This document shows, one piece after another, positions 45,201-55,904 of a DNA stretch of 64,000 bases. The notes beneath the pieces were generated by a model. The model did not search any database and was not told the origin of the DNA. It saw only the letters and a list, made by a program, of their open reading frames with translations. Source of the stretch: Limnomonas spitsbergensis (Eukaryota; Chlorophyta; Chlorophyceae; Chlamydomonadales). The stretch spans positions 1,426,001 through 1,490,000 of the forward strand of contig JAYJMM010000089.1 in assembly GCA_037349105.1 (NCBI GenBank), read 5' to 3'. Made by a program: the position numbers and the translations under genes. Position 1 is the first letter of the stretch. Each line of letters begins with the position of its first letter.

Positions 45201-48200
45201 AAGGTGAGTGCGCTGTTTGTGTGGGTGCATGATTTCAAAAACTTGTGTTAGGGTTGTGTTAAGCTGGTTAGCTTGTGGCTGAGGTGAAGAAAGCCATGCG
45301 TTGGGTGTTTATGTATATTTGTTGCAACAGGTGACTCTGTGGCATGTTATGGTTATGTTCTTGTTCTGTAATGTTAGGAAGGTCTGTGTGGAATGTTTGT
45401 TGGCATGGCTTGGATATCTGAAGCTTGCCTTGTATGTCCTCTATGTGCAGCGGCGTCTTATGTCTTAGAGGATTTCGTTCTGTCCAAGAATGCGGTAGCT
45501 GTCTGTCATCTGGACAACAGTCAGGAGGGTGTGCACTGGTCTCGGGGAGGTGAGGATGGGTGTGGGGAAATTGTGTTTTTCCTTATTTAGGGTTGGTGCA
45601 GATGCATGTTGTAGTGCATGTGTTCTATGTGCTGGATTGTGCCTGGTAGGGCACGGTGGCAGCCTGTGTTGTGTTAGGTTTTTGGCAATAGGATTGTCTG
45701 GTATTGGGGTTAGGGATTACGATAGGGGTGCTGCGCATCTGTGAGTTGGCTTCTGTTCTGAGTGCACTGCAATGATGGGGCTGAGGGCTAGGTGCTTAGG
45801 TTTCCCCTGGTACTATTGCTTTGGTTTAGGTGTAGGGCGCTGCGGTACTGGTTGACGGCTTATGTTTTGGTTTGTGTACTGAGTTGAGGGCTGTGGTTTC
45901 AGGTATTGTGGGTAGGCTTGGGTTTCGGCTTTGGTTGTGGGTTCTGTCTGTTTTGGGCTTTGGCTTATGGTGTGGGTGCTGTATGTACTGGGGTTGAGCT
46001 GAGCTGTTGTGTATTGTGTGTATCGAATTATGGGTTGCGGTGGAGGGAGCATTGTGTATTGTGTTGAGGGCTTAGATTGTGCTTGCATCCCGGGTGCACG
46101 GCTGAGGTGCAGGGTGTAATGCGTACTGTCCTGGGATTAGGTGCATTTGTATTGTGTATGGGTGTGGGGCTAAGGTTCTGGGATCTATGCGTATGTTTGC
46201 CTGAGTTTCTGACTTGACTAACTGTGAGAAATGTTTGCCTTGTTGTTGCTTGTGTATGCAGGTGGTATTGGTCTTCGCAACCGGTTTGAGGCATTGGCAG
46301 CAGAAGGAGATACGGTCCTTGATGGTGATGACCTGGATGAGGCTGTCTTGGTTTCTCGTGTGTGCTCTCGCCTTTTGGGTGAGCTGGGTGTGTGTGATGG
46401 CTGGTATCACTGTTGTCATACTGCGTAATGGTGGTAGGCATTTGAGGTGGTTGGCTGTGCAAGTGGCATGACTAGAAGAATGAATAACGTTGTTCTTGCC
46501 TGTAGGCGAGCCTGGTAGCATGGATGATGGTCTTGTTGGTGGAATGGCTGTGCCTCGCCGTCCGGCCGCTCGTCCCGTGAATCTGCCGAGATACATGCTG
46601 GAAACTGCGGGCAACAACGGTGCAAGGCCTGTGGATTCAGGTACGTGTAGGATCTGTGGTGTAAGTGTTGGCACATGAAATATCATGTGATGCAGTGTGT
46701 TGAGCGATTGGACATTGCATATGCGATATTTCTGCTGGGATGTGGAATGTTATGCCATGACGTGCGCATTTGTGGGTTAGCCCTGTCGAAGGTGGGCTAC
46801 ATCCTTGCTATGTGCATGATGGTGCAGTGCAGATGGTCGAGGGTTATGCCTCTGTTATGGTGCTGCTGGTTTATGTTGCTGTGCATTGTGCATATGTGGA
46901 TGGGCTTTGTGTTGCTGTTGATGTGCATCATATGCAGTTTATATTGATGTGCTTGCAGGAGGTGCACGTCCGGCAGCTGCGACTGTTTTGCCAACGGGCA
47001 TCAGGGCTGGATGTTTGAATCTTTCTTCGGGGGTCCCTCCTGGAGATTCTTTGTTGGGTAAGTGGGATTTGGAGCCTGTTGTTCTCACAGGGGGTTGTAT
47101 GTGCTGTACCTGTGAATGGTATGCATCTTATTAGTCAAGTGACAGTAGGGTTAAGGGATGTGGGGTGTTTGGGTTTGGAGGCTGTCATATGGTGGGACGG
47201 GATTGGTACTGTATGATGTGTGGATTTTGCGCATTTGTGGGTTAGGCTGTGGATGGTGTGCTATAAGTGTGGTATGTGCATGCGCTGCAGTGTGGATAGT
47301 GTGTGGGTTTTGCCTTTGCACTGCTGTGGCTGGCTTAGGTGTATTAGTTATGTGAATGTGGATTGGCCATGTGTTATGCCTGATAGTGTTTAGCATATGT
47401 ATCTATCCTGCTGTGCTTGTAGGAGGCGCACGTATGGCAGCTGCGTCTGGTTTGCCATCGGGCACCAAGGCTGGATTTCTGAATCTTGCTTCATTGATGT
47501 CTGCTGGTGCTGCTTTGGTGTCGGGTAAGTGGGTTGAGGTGTTTGTTGATTGTCTATGTGGTCATGATTGGTATGTGCAAATGAGTGTGTAGCTCGCACA
47601 ATGTGGCAGATGCTGTGACATAAGGCTAGCACATTTCGACTGTTTTGGCAAGTGGTATCCCTGTATAATGGTCTCTGAATTTGGCTATTTCCTTGGTACC
47701 TGCCTGATGGAGTTGTGCGGATGGTGCGAGGGTTCTCCCTCTGGTCTGTGGCCTGAAGTGTGTATGGTTTGCTTGGAAAATGTGGCAGATGTTGTGTCGT
47801 AAGGCTAGCCTTTGTGCCTGTTTCTACAACAGGTATTCCTGTACATTGGTCTTTGTATGTGGGGAAATGGTTGTGTAGTTGGCTGATGCACCTTTGTGAT
47901 GCTCGTATTTTGGTGCATGACATGCCCTTATTTGTGGTGTTGGACAGGAGCGTCTGTATGTCGATCGACACCGCTTGAGGTACGGAAACGTACACGCGCG
48001 GCGCTGGAAGTGGAGGCAGAATCTGATGAAGACTGTGGAGATGAAGAAGAAGAAGATGATGATATAGGAGGTGAGATGCTGGTACTTTTGGGCTGTTTTG
48101 TAGTTTGAAGTGGTGGTCTCTGTGTGTGTGTTTCCTGTGCCTCTTGGGGACTGTGCATGTGTGGATGTGGTGCCTGGATTGGAGGAGGCTGGTGTGGAAA

Positions 48201-48469
48201 TGATGAAGTTGCTGGGGTTGGATGTGTTTGCTCTGCGGGGATTGGACTGAGAACGGTAGGATTGAAGTTGTGTTTTCTGTCCTTCTGCTTGCACTTACAC
48301 TCCAGCAATAGTCATCGCCACGAAGCGCCCCCTCTTGAGCAACATCGCGCGGTACTCGACTGCGAACGCATGCAAGCCGGAGCAAAATCATGTCACTCAA
48401 GGCCAGTTCCATTCTGGATGTCCTGAACGTGCTTGCTGGTCTCACAAGGATATTGCAATGCCACAATAG
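42262..48469 (+). CDS. OTU-like domain protein, paralogue with altered active site (gene 2)
   Basis: Exons: 42262(?)-42660, 42827-43007, 43110-43342, 43557-43905, 44138-44200, 44557-44619, 44745-44882, 45054-45203, 45451-45549, 46262-46378, 46506-46640, 46959-47057, 47423-47524, 47948-48070 and 48306-48469, about 804 residues if the first ATG is used. The N-terminus is uncertain; residues before EKHDEKKQ look unnatural. The OTU-like part shares three intron positions and phases (0, 1, 0) with gene 1. It reads YDVSGRNHQCLLNVL, ISGDLLVILHEMTGIDFCLI and IVVLSRAQHFEA. Cys and His are kept, but Asp of the D-x-N-C box is Asn (N-H-Q-C). Intron 43343-43556 starts with GC, a GC-AG intron. From 43905 on, every exon border is phase 1. 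Two neighbouring exons are clear duplicates (GGARPAAATVLPTGIRAG and GGARMAAASGLPSGTKAG), and a late exon ends in a DEEEEDDD stretch. It may be catalytically weak or inactive. Confidence 0.65.
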
Positions 48470-48555
48470 CCAGGAGTGAAAGAAAGAAATGAAACATGCT
48501 GAAATTGCTTGAATGCTGAGCCGCCAGGCGTCAGCCAGCAGGTCACTCACTCACT

Positions 48556-49069
48556 CTACTCACTCAGGACGTTGAGCTCGGCCTCGGAGGCATCCAGGAC
48601 GCCCTGGTGGCTCACCATCGCACCGAATGCGATATTGGCGCTGTTGAATAGTTCAACGGTCCTTTGGTGCTGATGATGTAAGATGGCGAGAGTAAATGTA
48701 TCCCTGGCCTCCTTGGCGACTCGTTTGCTGAGGGAGATACGGGCCTTTGCCTCGGCGATCCTTCCGGGCATTCCAGACAAATTTGGGTAAATCACTTATT
48801 AATACACTATGTGTAGATGGGTAAGGAAAACCTATGTTTTAAATATTATAAACGGTATGAGAAGTCCCATACCTAGCATGCAACTTGCTTGTCCAGAAGA
48901 TAGTACGATCTGGGCCACGAAGAACCCGCGCGCGGAGCATTCGCAATTCCATCGGAATCGGAATCGGAATATCTGTGCATAACTCGGCGGTTGGGACGGA
49001 TTCTGAAGCCCCCAAACTGGTATCATGCCAATCGATTTGCCTATGATCAACAGCACGAATAATCACCAT
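48556..49069 (-). CDS. Small two-exon gene of unknown function, tail to tail with gene 2
   Basis: Minus-strand exons 49069-48873 and 48760-48556 join in phase (AG/G) across a GT-AG intron and give about 133 residues. Features seen: ESVPTAELCTDIPIPIPMEL, LRARVLRGPDRTIFWTSKL, then a long helical alanine-, lysine- and glutamate-rich part (IAEAKARISLSKRVAKEARD) ending EAELNVLSE. The second half could form a coiled coil. The ATG at 49069 is preceded by an ATG-rich stretch, so an upstream exon is possible. Family not recognised. Confidence 0.4.
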
Positions 49070-49429
49070 ATCATCACCATCATCGTGTTGTCTCCCTCGC
49101 CTCGGTTGTTTTTTTCGCCCTTCTTCGTCATCATCATGTAGTCTTTAAGCAACATGCATGATGCTTGCTTGTGACGGCGGCATAGGTGCCATGGCTTCAC
49201 GTGGGTCATATGGCACATGCCGGTAGCATGCCCCTCGGCATTGCTGGCAACAACAATGCTTGTCCACCAAGACTCCCTCCGAGAGCTGGACACTGTTGCT
49301 ACTGTTGCTGCGCATCTGCATGCGAAGGATGTGTTGTTTTCCGAGGCGGTGAGTACTTTTCCCCGGAGGCGATTGGCTCAGCTTCTGGGCTAGCTTCCCA
49401 GTAGTCTGTATTCCCATGCGGATCTGTCT

Positions 49430-49970
49430 TTTTGTGTGACATCTTCGTCATGTCGGTGACACACCTGCATGGCGGCACGACCGTGACGCACATGCATGGC
49501 GGCACGGCCTTGGCACACCTGCATGGCAACACGAACTTAACACGCACACACACACACACACACAAACGCAGCCGAGCCACGCAAACATGATCATTGACTA
49601 CTGGCAGAGCCCCTTGTGGAAAAATGCCCCGCGTAGGTTACGGTCGGTGAAGCGCGGGTACAGCACCATGGCTGTAGGTGAAGTGTAGCTGAACTGTGCC
49701 CGCACTGTAGCTGAATTGTAGCCGAGCATTAGCTTAACTGTAGCTGACCTATAGCTGAAGTGACTGTCAGTGTGATGCGATGCCCCTCGCCTTTTATCGT
49801 GAGGGACTAATTTAGCACCAGACATGTAGCTGAACTACAGCGGAGGCACGAAAGAATGACCCATAACTGCCCCCATGTGGTGCCCCTCTCTGATCATTGT
49901 GAATGACTGGATCAGGACCAGGTCCCCCGGATACTAAGTGGAGAATAAGGTGAAGTGCAGCTGAATCAAT
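49430..49970. repeat. Low-complexity stretch: CATGGCGGCACG repeats, (CA)n and GTAGCTGAA words
   Basis: Four irregular repeats of a CACCTGCATGGCGGCACGAC-like word lie at 49,460-49,535, a (CA)n run at 49,541-49,565, and about eight TGTAGCTGAA-like words at 49,670-49,960. No gene is supported. Confidence 0.6.
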
Positions 49971-50865
49971 CTTTAAGAGCTCCGATAAATGCCCCTTTTG
50001 TGTGTGCCCCACCTCTCCTCCAGGCTGTCGCACATGACTAGACCAACACCAGAAAAACGCGCTCCAACGCGAATCTGACGCCCCCGCAGCCGTGCCACAA
50101 AAATATAACAAACTGTCAGACCGCCCCTGTGCTGTGGTGCCACTCCCATGGCATCATGAAGGGCTGGATCCGCATTAGAGAGGTATGTGCTCAGTGCTGC
50201 CGCGGCACCCCTGGCTGCATCGCCTCCTTGCTAGGTAGGAGCCGCAACAACAGGCTATTGGCTGAGCTGCATGGACCGTGCGTCTTGCTGCCCTTAATGT
50301 GAAAGGTAATGTGACAGGAGCGTAACACAGGGGAACATCTCCCAGGAGGGGATGTGTGTGGCGGGGGTGAGTTTGGGGTTTGCGGAGGAGGGGATGTGTG
50401 TTGAGGGAGGGAGGGAGGGGAGGACCTATGCGTGTAGAGGTAGGAAGCCAGGGGTGTCTATGGTGAGTGTTGCATCAACACTTCAACTAATGTGCAGCCC
50501 ATTATGTGATTATGTCCTTAAGGACGGTGTGTGTTGATAGTGTTGACGGGTATGTTAATAATCTGGCGCGGACCAGCGTTACAAGGATTTAGGCCTAAAC
50601 CGGAAGGCCTGAGCCCTGAGCTCCGAACCCTGAACCTTGGCCTGAGCCCTACAGGGACCCCAGCAAGACTGCCACATACATTGCCAGGCTCATCCACTAC
50701 ATCATCTAGCACACGCATGCAAATGAGCTGCTGCCCATTCGGCCACTGATGTCTGGTAGAGCAAGAAAGGGCAGAACAGTCGGGGAAGGGGGAGCAGGAA
50801 TGCATGTGGCAGCCTTGTGAGACCTCAGGTCATATGCCTTGATTGCCAATGGACGGGCTGGGGAT
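49971..50865. other. No gene; GGCCTGAGCCCTGA-rich patch
   Basis: Near 50,590-50,650 the words CCTGAGCCCTGAG and CCCTGAACC recur. No convincing coding frame is seen. Confidence 0.4.
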
Positions 50866-51045
50866 TCTTTAGAGTTCCTTTACTTTTGGGGATGGTCTTT
50901 TCCTTCTCCTTTTTCTGTCGGTTCCTTTACTTCTCCTCCAACCTTAGTTTATTTTCCTCCCCATCAGACAGGCAAGCACCCACGCGGCCTCGCCTTTTCT
51001 GCATGAACCAGAGGTGTAATCATGTCATTAACTTTGATTGTCAAT
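50866..51045 (+). repeat. Dispersed pyrimidine-rich element
   Basis: A pyrimidine tract with TTCCTTTACTTCTCCTCC, then CACCCACGCGGCCTCGCCTT, CCAGAGGTGTAATC and GTCATTAAC. Confidence 0.65.
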
Positions 51046-51289
51046 GAGGGGGGGAGCACCTGTGGACCCTTTGCTGATGTGCTAAGTGTTCAGGGTTCTA
51101 GGCACTGGACTCTTGGCTGTGAAAAGGTCAAACGATGTTATATGATTTTAGATGGCCAGTCAGCTGCCCACCCACCTCGGTAAAGTGAAGTCAGACCATT
51201 AGTCATATGTAGGGCTTATTGGTCCACGTGAATAGGGGGCCGCCGGGTAGCCATCACTGGGCCCATGAGGATCACATATAAATTGCCTG

Positions 51290-51480
51290 ATTGTTTCCTC
51301 TCTCTTTAGTTGTTGAGGGCTAGGATCTGGACGGACTGGGGTTTCTTCTGACTTCCTTCCCTTTTTGGGATGGTACTGTTGCTTCTCCTGTTTCCGTCTT
51401 TTCCTTTCCTTTCTCCTCTAACCTTCACTTTCTTCATCTCCCGACCAGACAGTCATGCGTCATTAACATGCCTCTATGCA
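51290..51480 (+). repeat. Dispersed pyrimidine-rich element, diverged copy
   Basis: GTTGAGGGCTAGGATCTGGA, a long T/C tract and CAGACAGTCATGCGTCATTA. The GCGGCC core is missing, probably through an internal deletion. Confidence 0.5.
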
Positions 51481-52051
51481 GGCTGTCCCAAAGGGACCGA
51501 CTGGCTTGTGGCTACTTCAACGTGCAATTCCTACTTACTTCAAGTGCCGCGTTCCTCAATCTTGGAGGAAACAAACAAAGCTATGCCCAGCACGCGCAGA
51601 TGGTCAAGGGAACAACGCGGCATGGGCCGTGGCCGTGTACGTGATGTTGCCATCTTAAGTTATGATTCATGACAAGGAGGTGGGCAATCAACATCTTGCA
51701 TGCACCGTAATCTTCTAAATGGCATGAGTTGCATGATTGTTTGGGACCCCTGTTCGTACGCCAGCAGGCCGTCTTAAGCAGTACGGTGCAGAACGCCTCT
51801 CCGCTCCTGGCAGTACAGCTGTTGCGCAACTAGGCGATGTAGCGATTGATGCGTGACGGCCGCCAGCTGCTGCTGATTGAGGGGGATATTTTTAGCCCGC
51901 ACCAGGAGGTACTGCTGGGACAACAGGTCAGTGGGGACAGCATGAGGGGGCAGCCTGGGAACAAACCGAGCTTGAAAAGGTTTGGGGTTGATGCAGGATG
52001 GCCTCCTGCTGCTGCTTATGCAGTGGGACCGTCTGAGCCTGTACTAGGAGG
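51481..52051. other. Edge of block X with a local duplication
   Basis: 51,900-52,040 and 52,045-52,350 share words in the same order (AGGAGGT..CTGCTG, AGGTCAGTGGGG, GGCAGCCTGGGAA, GATGCAGGATGGCCTCC/GTGCATGATGGCCTCC). The U2 margin is therefore itself duplicated, with a family B repeat inserted in the second copy. No gene is supported. Confidence 0.5.
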
Positions 52052-52139
52052 TTGCTGCTGTGGCAAAAGGTCAGTGGGGAATGGGGACAATGGGTGGAGG
52101 CAGCCTGGGAATAAGCCGGCCTTGTTAAGTTTTACAGTC

Positions 52140-52300
52140 CAGCAACGCAGCGAATTTGATTCATGGGACATGTGCCCGTAAACTGGTACATGCAATAAAT
52201 ACGCTGGGACAGCGAGTGAAAACCAGTGCCCCCCCTGAGCAAGCCACCAACAAATATATAACCACCGCAAAGAAGCGTGGGTATAGGCTGACTTTGTGAG
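52140..52300 (+). repeat. Dispersed repeat family B
   Basis: Near-identical to 14,330-14,465, with a short extra ATAT before ACCACCGC. Confidence 0.7.
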
Positions 52301-52595
52301 GGTTCAGGGTTTGTGCATGATGGCCTCCAGCTGTTGATGCAGAGGCCGGAGCAGTGGGACGAATTGATCACTATGGCTCACTGTCGTGATGCAGTTGAAG
52401 GTAGTACTTCGTTTTCCAGCTACAAGGCCACCATTGGCAGACCGCTATGCGGCAGCCGAATGGGACCAAGCGTGATCCAGCCTACGGTTGGCGGCTTAGG
52501 CAGAGCAGGGCTGGCCACATGCGGTGTTTTCCTGACGGAGGGGGGAGTGTAGCTGACATGTAGCTGACATTTCGCTGAGTCATGAAAAATAAGTA

Positions 52596-53530
52596 TTGGC
52601 TGAAGGGTACGTTGACTGCGCCATGCATAATGTTGGTGGCCATACATTACTCGCATCGACACGCAAAGCAGGGGCGCTAGGGGCGCTAGGGGTGCCGCCA
52701 CAAGCCTTAAAATGTGACTGTCGTTATTATATTTATTTCTCAAAATGTTACTGCATTTGTGTCCTGTGGTTTTTGCTTTCTTCAATTTACATGGGTGTGA
52801 CGCAGCACTACCACGGTTCTGGAGCAGGTCCTCTGGACAAATTATGTACTGCCCTGAATGCTGCCCCGAGTGCTGCCCTGAATGCTGCCCCGAGTGCTGC
52901 CCTGAATGTTGCCCTGAATGCTGCCCTGAATGCTGCCCTGAATGCTGCCCTGAATGCTGCCCTGAATGCTGCCCCGAGTGCTGCCCTGAATGCTGCCCTG
53001 AATGCTGCCCTGAATGCTGCCCTGAATGCTGCCCTGAATGCTGCCCTGAATGCTGCCCTGAATGCTGCCCTGAATGCTGCCCTGAATGCTGCCCTGAATG
53101 CTGCCCCGAGTGCTGCCCTGAATGCTGCCCTGAATGCTGTCCTGAATGCTGCCCCGAATGCTGCCCTGAATGCTGCCCCGAGTGCTGCCCTGAATGCTGC
53201 CCTGAATGCTGCCCTGAATGCTGCCCCGAGTGCTGCCCTGAATGCTGCCCTGAATGCTGCCCGAGTGCTGCCCTGAATGCTGCCCTGAATGCTGCCCCGA
53301 GTGCTGCCCTGAATGCTGCCCTGAATGCTGCCCTGAATGCTGCCCTGAATGCTGCCCTGAATGCTGCTGCGGTACTACTACCCGGTTCCAGGACAGATCC
53401 TGGTCACGAATCATGTGCTGCTGGCCCATTCAACCACACCTTCCTCATGGCAGCAGATGTTGACGAGTTCCTCGTGCCAGAGGTGGGTCGAAGCTTCGGT
53501 TGTAAAATAATGATTACCAACAGGACTTAA
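52596..53530 (+). pseudogene. Glycosyltransferase-92-like fragment swollen by a 12-bp repeat (copy 2)
   Basis: U2 counterpart of 14,767-15,594. The frame reads QHYHGSGAGPLDKLCTALN and then ALNA units, but a unit at about 53,256 has lost one C (CTGCCCGAGTG). The frame carrying the DVDEFLVP signature downstream is therefore no longer the one that enters the array. The fragment is broken here while copy 1 reads through. Same interpretation and same doubts as for copy 1. Confidence 0.4.
52849..53366 (+). repeat. 12-bp tandem repeat CCCTGAATGCTG (about 43 units)
   Basis: Same unit and CCCCGAGTGCTG variants as at 15,026-15,432, about ten units longer, with one single-base deletion near 53,256. Confidence 0.95.
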
Positions 53531-54175
53531 TTTCGAATACGCTCTTATGCTCTTAGTACGCTCTGGCGACCCTCCAGACCCTGAAACCCTCTATGAAACC
53601 CTCTAATGTAACGCTGTCCTCCCACCGAACTGACCTGTATTTGATAATGATGCGGATATATTCTCAATTGTCAGTATGTTAGATTTTTCGTAATGGTGGC
53701 AGTTATTGAGCATTTCCTTTGTTCCAAGGATGAGACGATTGAAGGCTGTCGACCGCCCTGTTTTATGCATGGATCAGCTACATTCCTGCAATGTCCAGGC
53801 TTCCGGTTGATGGCCCAATGCCCTTTATTTAATTAAGAAAAGGGAGGGATCCACTATCCAGGGCATCTGGTCATCCAGACCAGGAAATTAAGAAAAGGAA
53901 AAGGGGCCTGGAGGTCAGCCAGGAAGAGCAAACCAAATAATATGAAAACAAGGTTCACTAGCTAATCCCTCTAAGACTCCGTGCACCCCACCGATTTGAT
54001 CTGCCCCGCCCGCAGCGCAGCATTCTTTTCGTTAAAAAAGGGTCGCGGAGAGCCAAATATCATGGACAAGACCGGTAGTTGATTTACACTCTACACTCAA
54101 GTGCAGACGCTGTGTGTAGGTGATGAACAGCCTACAAGGTCAGCAGTACTTCAGGCTTGCGCGAGCGCGATCTTA
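53531..54175. other. No gene recognised
   Basis: Aligns with 15,600-16,230 of U1 and carries the GACCCTGAAACCCTCT word, here partly duplicated at 53,580-53,605. Confidence 0.4.
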
Positions 54176-54179
54176 CTCA

Positions 54180-54470
54180 TTTTTACTTTCTTCTCTTCTC
54201 CCTTCTGATCAGTGGGGCGCCCTCGCGGCCAAGCAGGGGTGTGATACACTTGCTTTTCTGGACTCGTCTTTTTTTTAGAGGCTTTGTTGAGGGTTAGTCT
54301 CTAGTGGAACTCAGGTGTTTGGACTTGGTCTTCGTTGCCTTCCCGGCCTCTCTTTTTGTTCCTTCCCCCCTCTCTTCCTTTTAGTTCCTTCTTTACTCCC
54401 TTCTGAACTGTTGGGCGCCCACGCGGCCGAGCTTTGAGCGGACCCAGAGGCGTAACGTTATTGATTACTC
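54180..54470 (+). mobile_element. Dispersed pyrimidine-rich element, long copy
   Basis: Nearly identical to 16,235-16,525, as expected from the U duplication. Confidence 0.75.
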
Positions 54471-55224
54471 ATTTTAATCCCGCCGTGCACCCCCCCAAAA
54501 CATTTGAACGTGCATGGAGTCTATGGTAAGCGGGGTTAGGTCAACTCACAATTTCGATACGGGACAGAAATTTCTTCTAAAAATTGCTCCCAACTGTTAT
54601 ACCGTACTGTACGGCAGCACTGGATTTTATGAATTGACAATTCAATTCCCTTACGGTACCTTCAATTCCGATTATTATTCCGCAAATTATTAACCAGATT
54701 GTGACGACAAAAAGCCGGCATTTTCTTTAAGATGAGATTTTCACACGGGTGATCGAGTGTCAAGTTTTAATTTGGCAATCGTAAGACCATTGCGATGCAG
54801 CACCCAGACAGATGGTCAGGTAGACATTTTGCAGTACGAGGTTGCTGCAATTCAACAGGGCACACGAACTTGTTCCAGATTCAGGGCCTCGCACACAATA
54901 AGAGCTACGCCTCTACCATCTGGGACCCTAATTGTGTGCTTGTAGCTCGAGGGTCTGAACAATTCCGATGATTCTCTAAAGCGTGCTGCAGGATCTGCCA
55001 CGGTTCAATTAGCTACGCGAATCTATCTCCCAAAGCTCAGCCTCTTCTGCGTAGCACAAATATGGATTTGTCATAGATATAAATTGTGAGTAATCTGATC
55101 CTTCGCAATTATGGAGTGGCAGTGTGTTAACACTGGCAGCTTATGTGAACCCCACATGTTCTGAGGGTTCCCCTTTCTTTTTTGTCCTGACCCACTTTTA
55201 TTTGTATTTCCCCCCTACCAATTC
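54471..55224. other. No gene recognised
   Basis: Aligns with 16,526-17,269 of U1; no coding frame is shared with confidence. Confidence 0.4.
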
Positions 55225-55290
55225 GTTGGGCGTCACGCAACCGAGCCTTTTTTAGCAGGGCTCAGAGGTGTAACGTCATTGACATATTTG
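55225..55290 (+). repeat. Dispersed pyrimidine-rich element, terminal fragment
   Basis: CGTCACGCAACCGAGCCTTT, then GCAGGGCTCAGAGGTGTAAC and GTCATTGAC. Confidence 0.7.
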
Positions 55291-55904
55291 GGAGGAAGAT
55301 CTGGATATATTTTGTGTAATACTGAAATACCAAACTCTATCCCTTTTCGTTCCTTTTAGTAACTCAGGTATCATCATGATATTGCCCGCTTCGGCGCTTC
55401 CCACACGTGCCCCAAAAGCCTTATACCAGAGGAGCCGTACTCATGGACTCTGAACTTCAATCTTACGCAATGCCATCACAATCAGAAGGGGCGACCACCA
55501 GATCCAGCCATGCATTGATAAAGCCATCCATCCACTCAGCCAGTCATGCATCCAAAGGATCAAGATTTTTAGCCAGCATCCGATACCCCTTTTGCTCCGA
55601 CCAAGTCGTCCTGCCATCCAGTCACAGGGCGGCCACTTGCCAAAACCAGCCACCCAAAACCCCTGATACTCCAGCCGGGCCATCCAGCCATCCAGCTTCA
55701 GGGCAACCTCGTGCATAAGCCAATCACTGGTTGGGACCACTTTCTGAAGCTTTGCTCCAATCATACCTGCTGTTGAATCTAAGCTATTCAGCCATTCCCA
55801 GCCATCCAGCTGAAGGGCTCAATCCGTCTCAATCCCGTTGTTAATTTCAAGCCATCCAGCCATTCCCTGCCATCCAACCATCCAGCTTAAGGGCTAAATC
55901 TGTC
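55291..55904. other. 3' flank of RPB6, no gene
   Basis: CCATCCAGC-rich sequence aligned with 17,343-17,957. Confidence 0.4.

Larger units (their letters stand above)
36313..52051. other. Unique block X between D2 and U2
   Basis: In the other copy D1 is joined directly to U1 (14,219/14,225). Here 15.7 kb lies between. Base composition and intron style differ from the repeats, and two full OTU-like genes are inside. I see no terminal inverted repeats or integrase, so X may be the ancestral neighbour lost by deletion between D1 and U1 rather than an insertion. Confidence 0.6.

Noticed and set aside
49063..49417. Minus-strand ORFs upstream of the two-exon gene
   Set aside because: Overlapping frames of ATG- and histidine-rich low-complexity sequence with no consistent splice link to the exon at 49,069.
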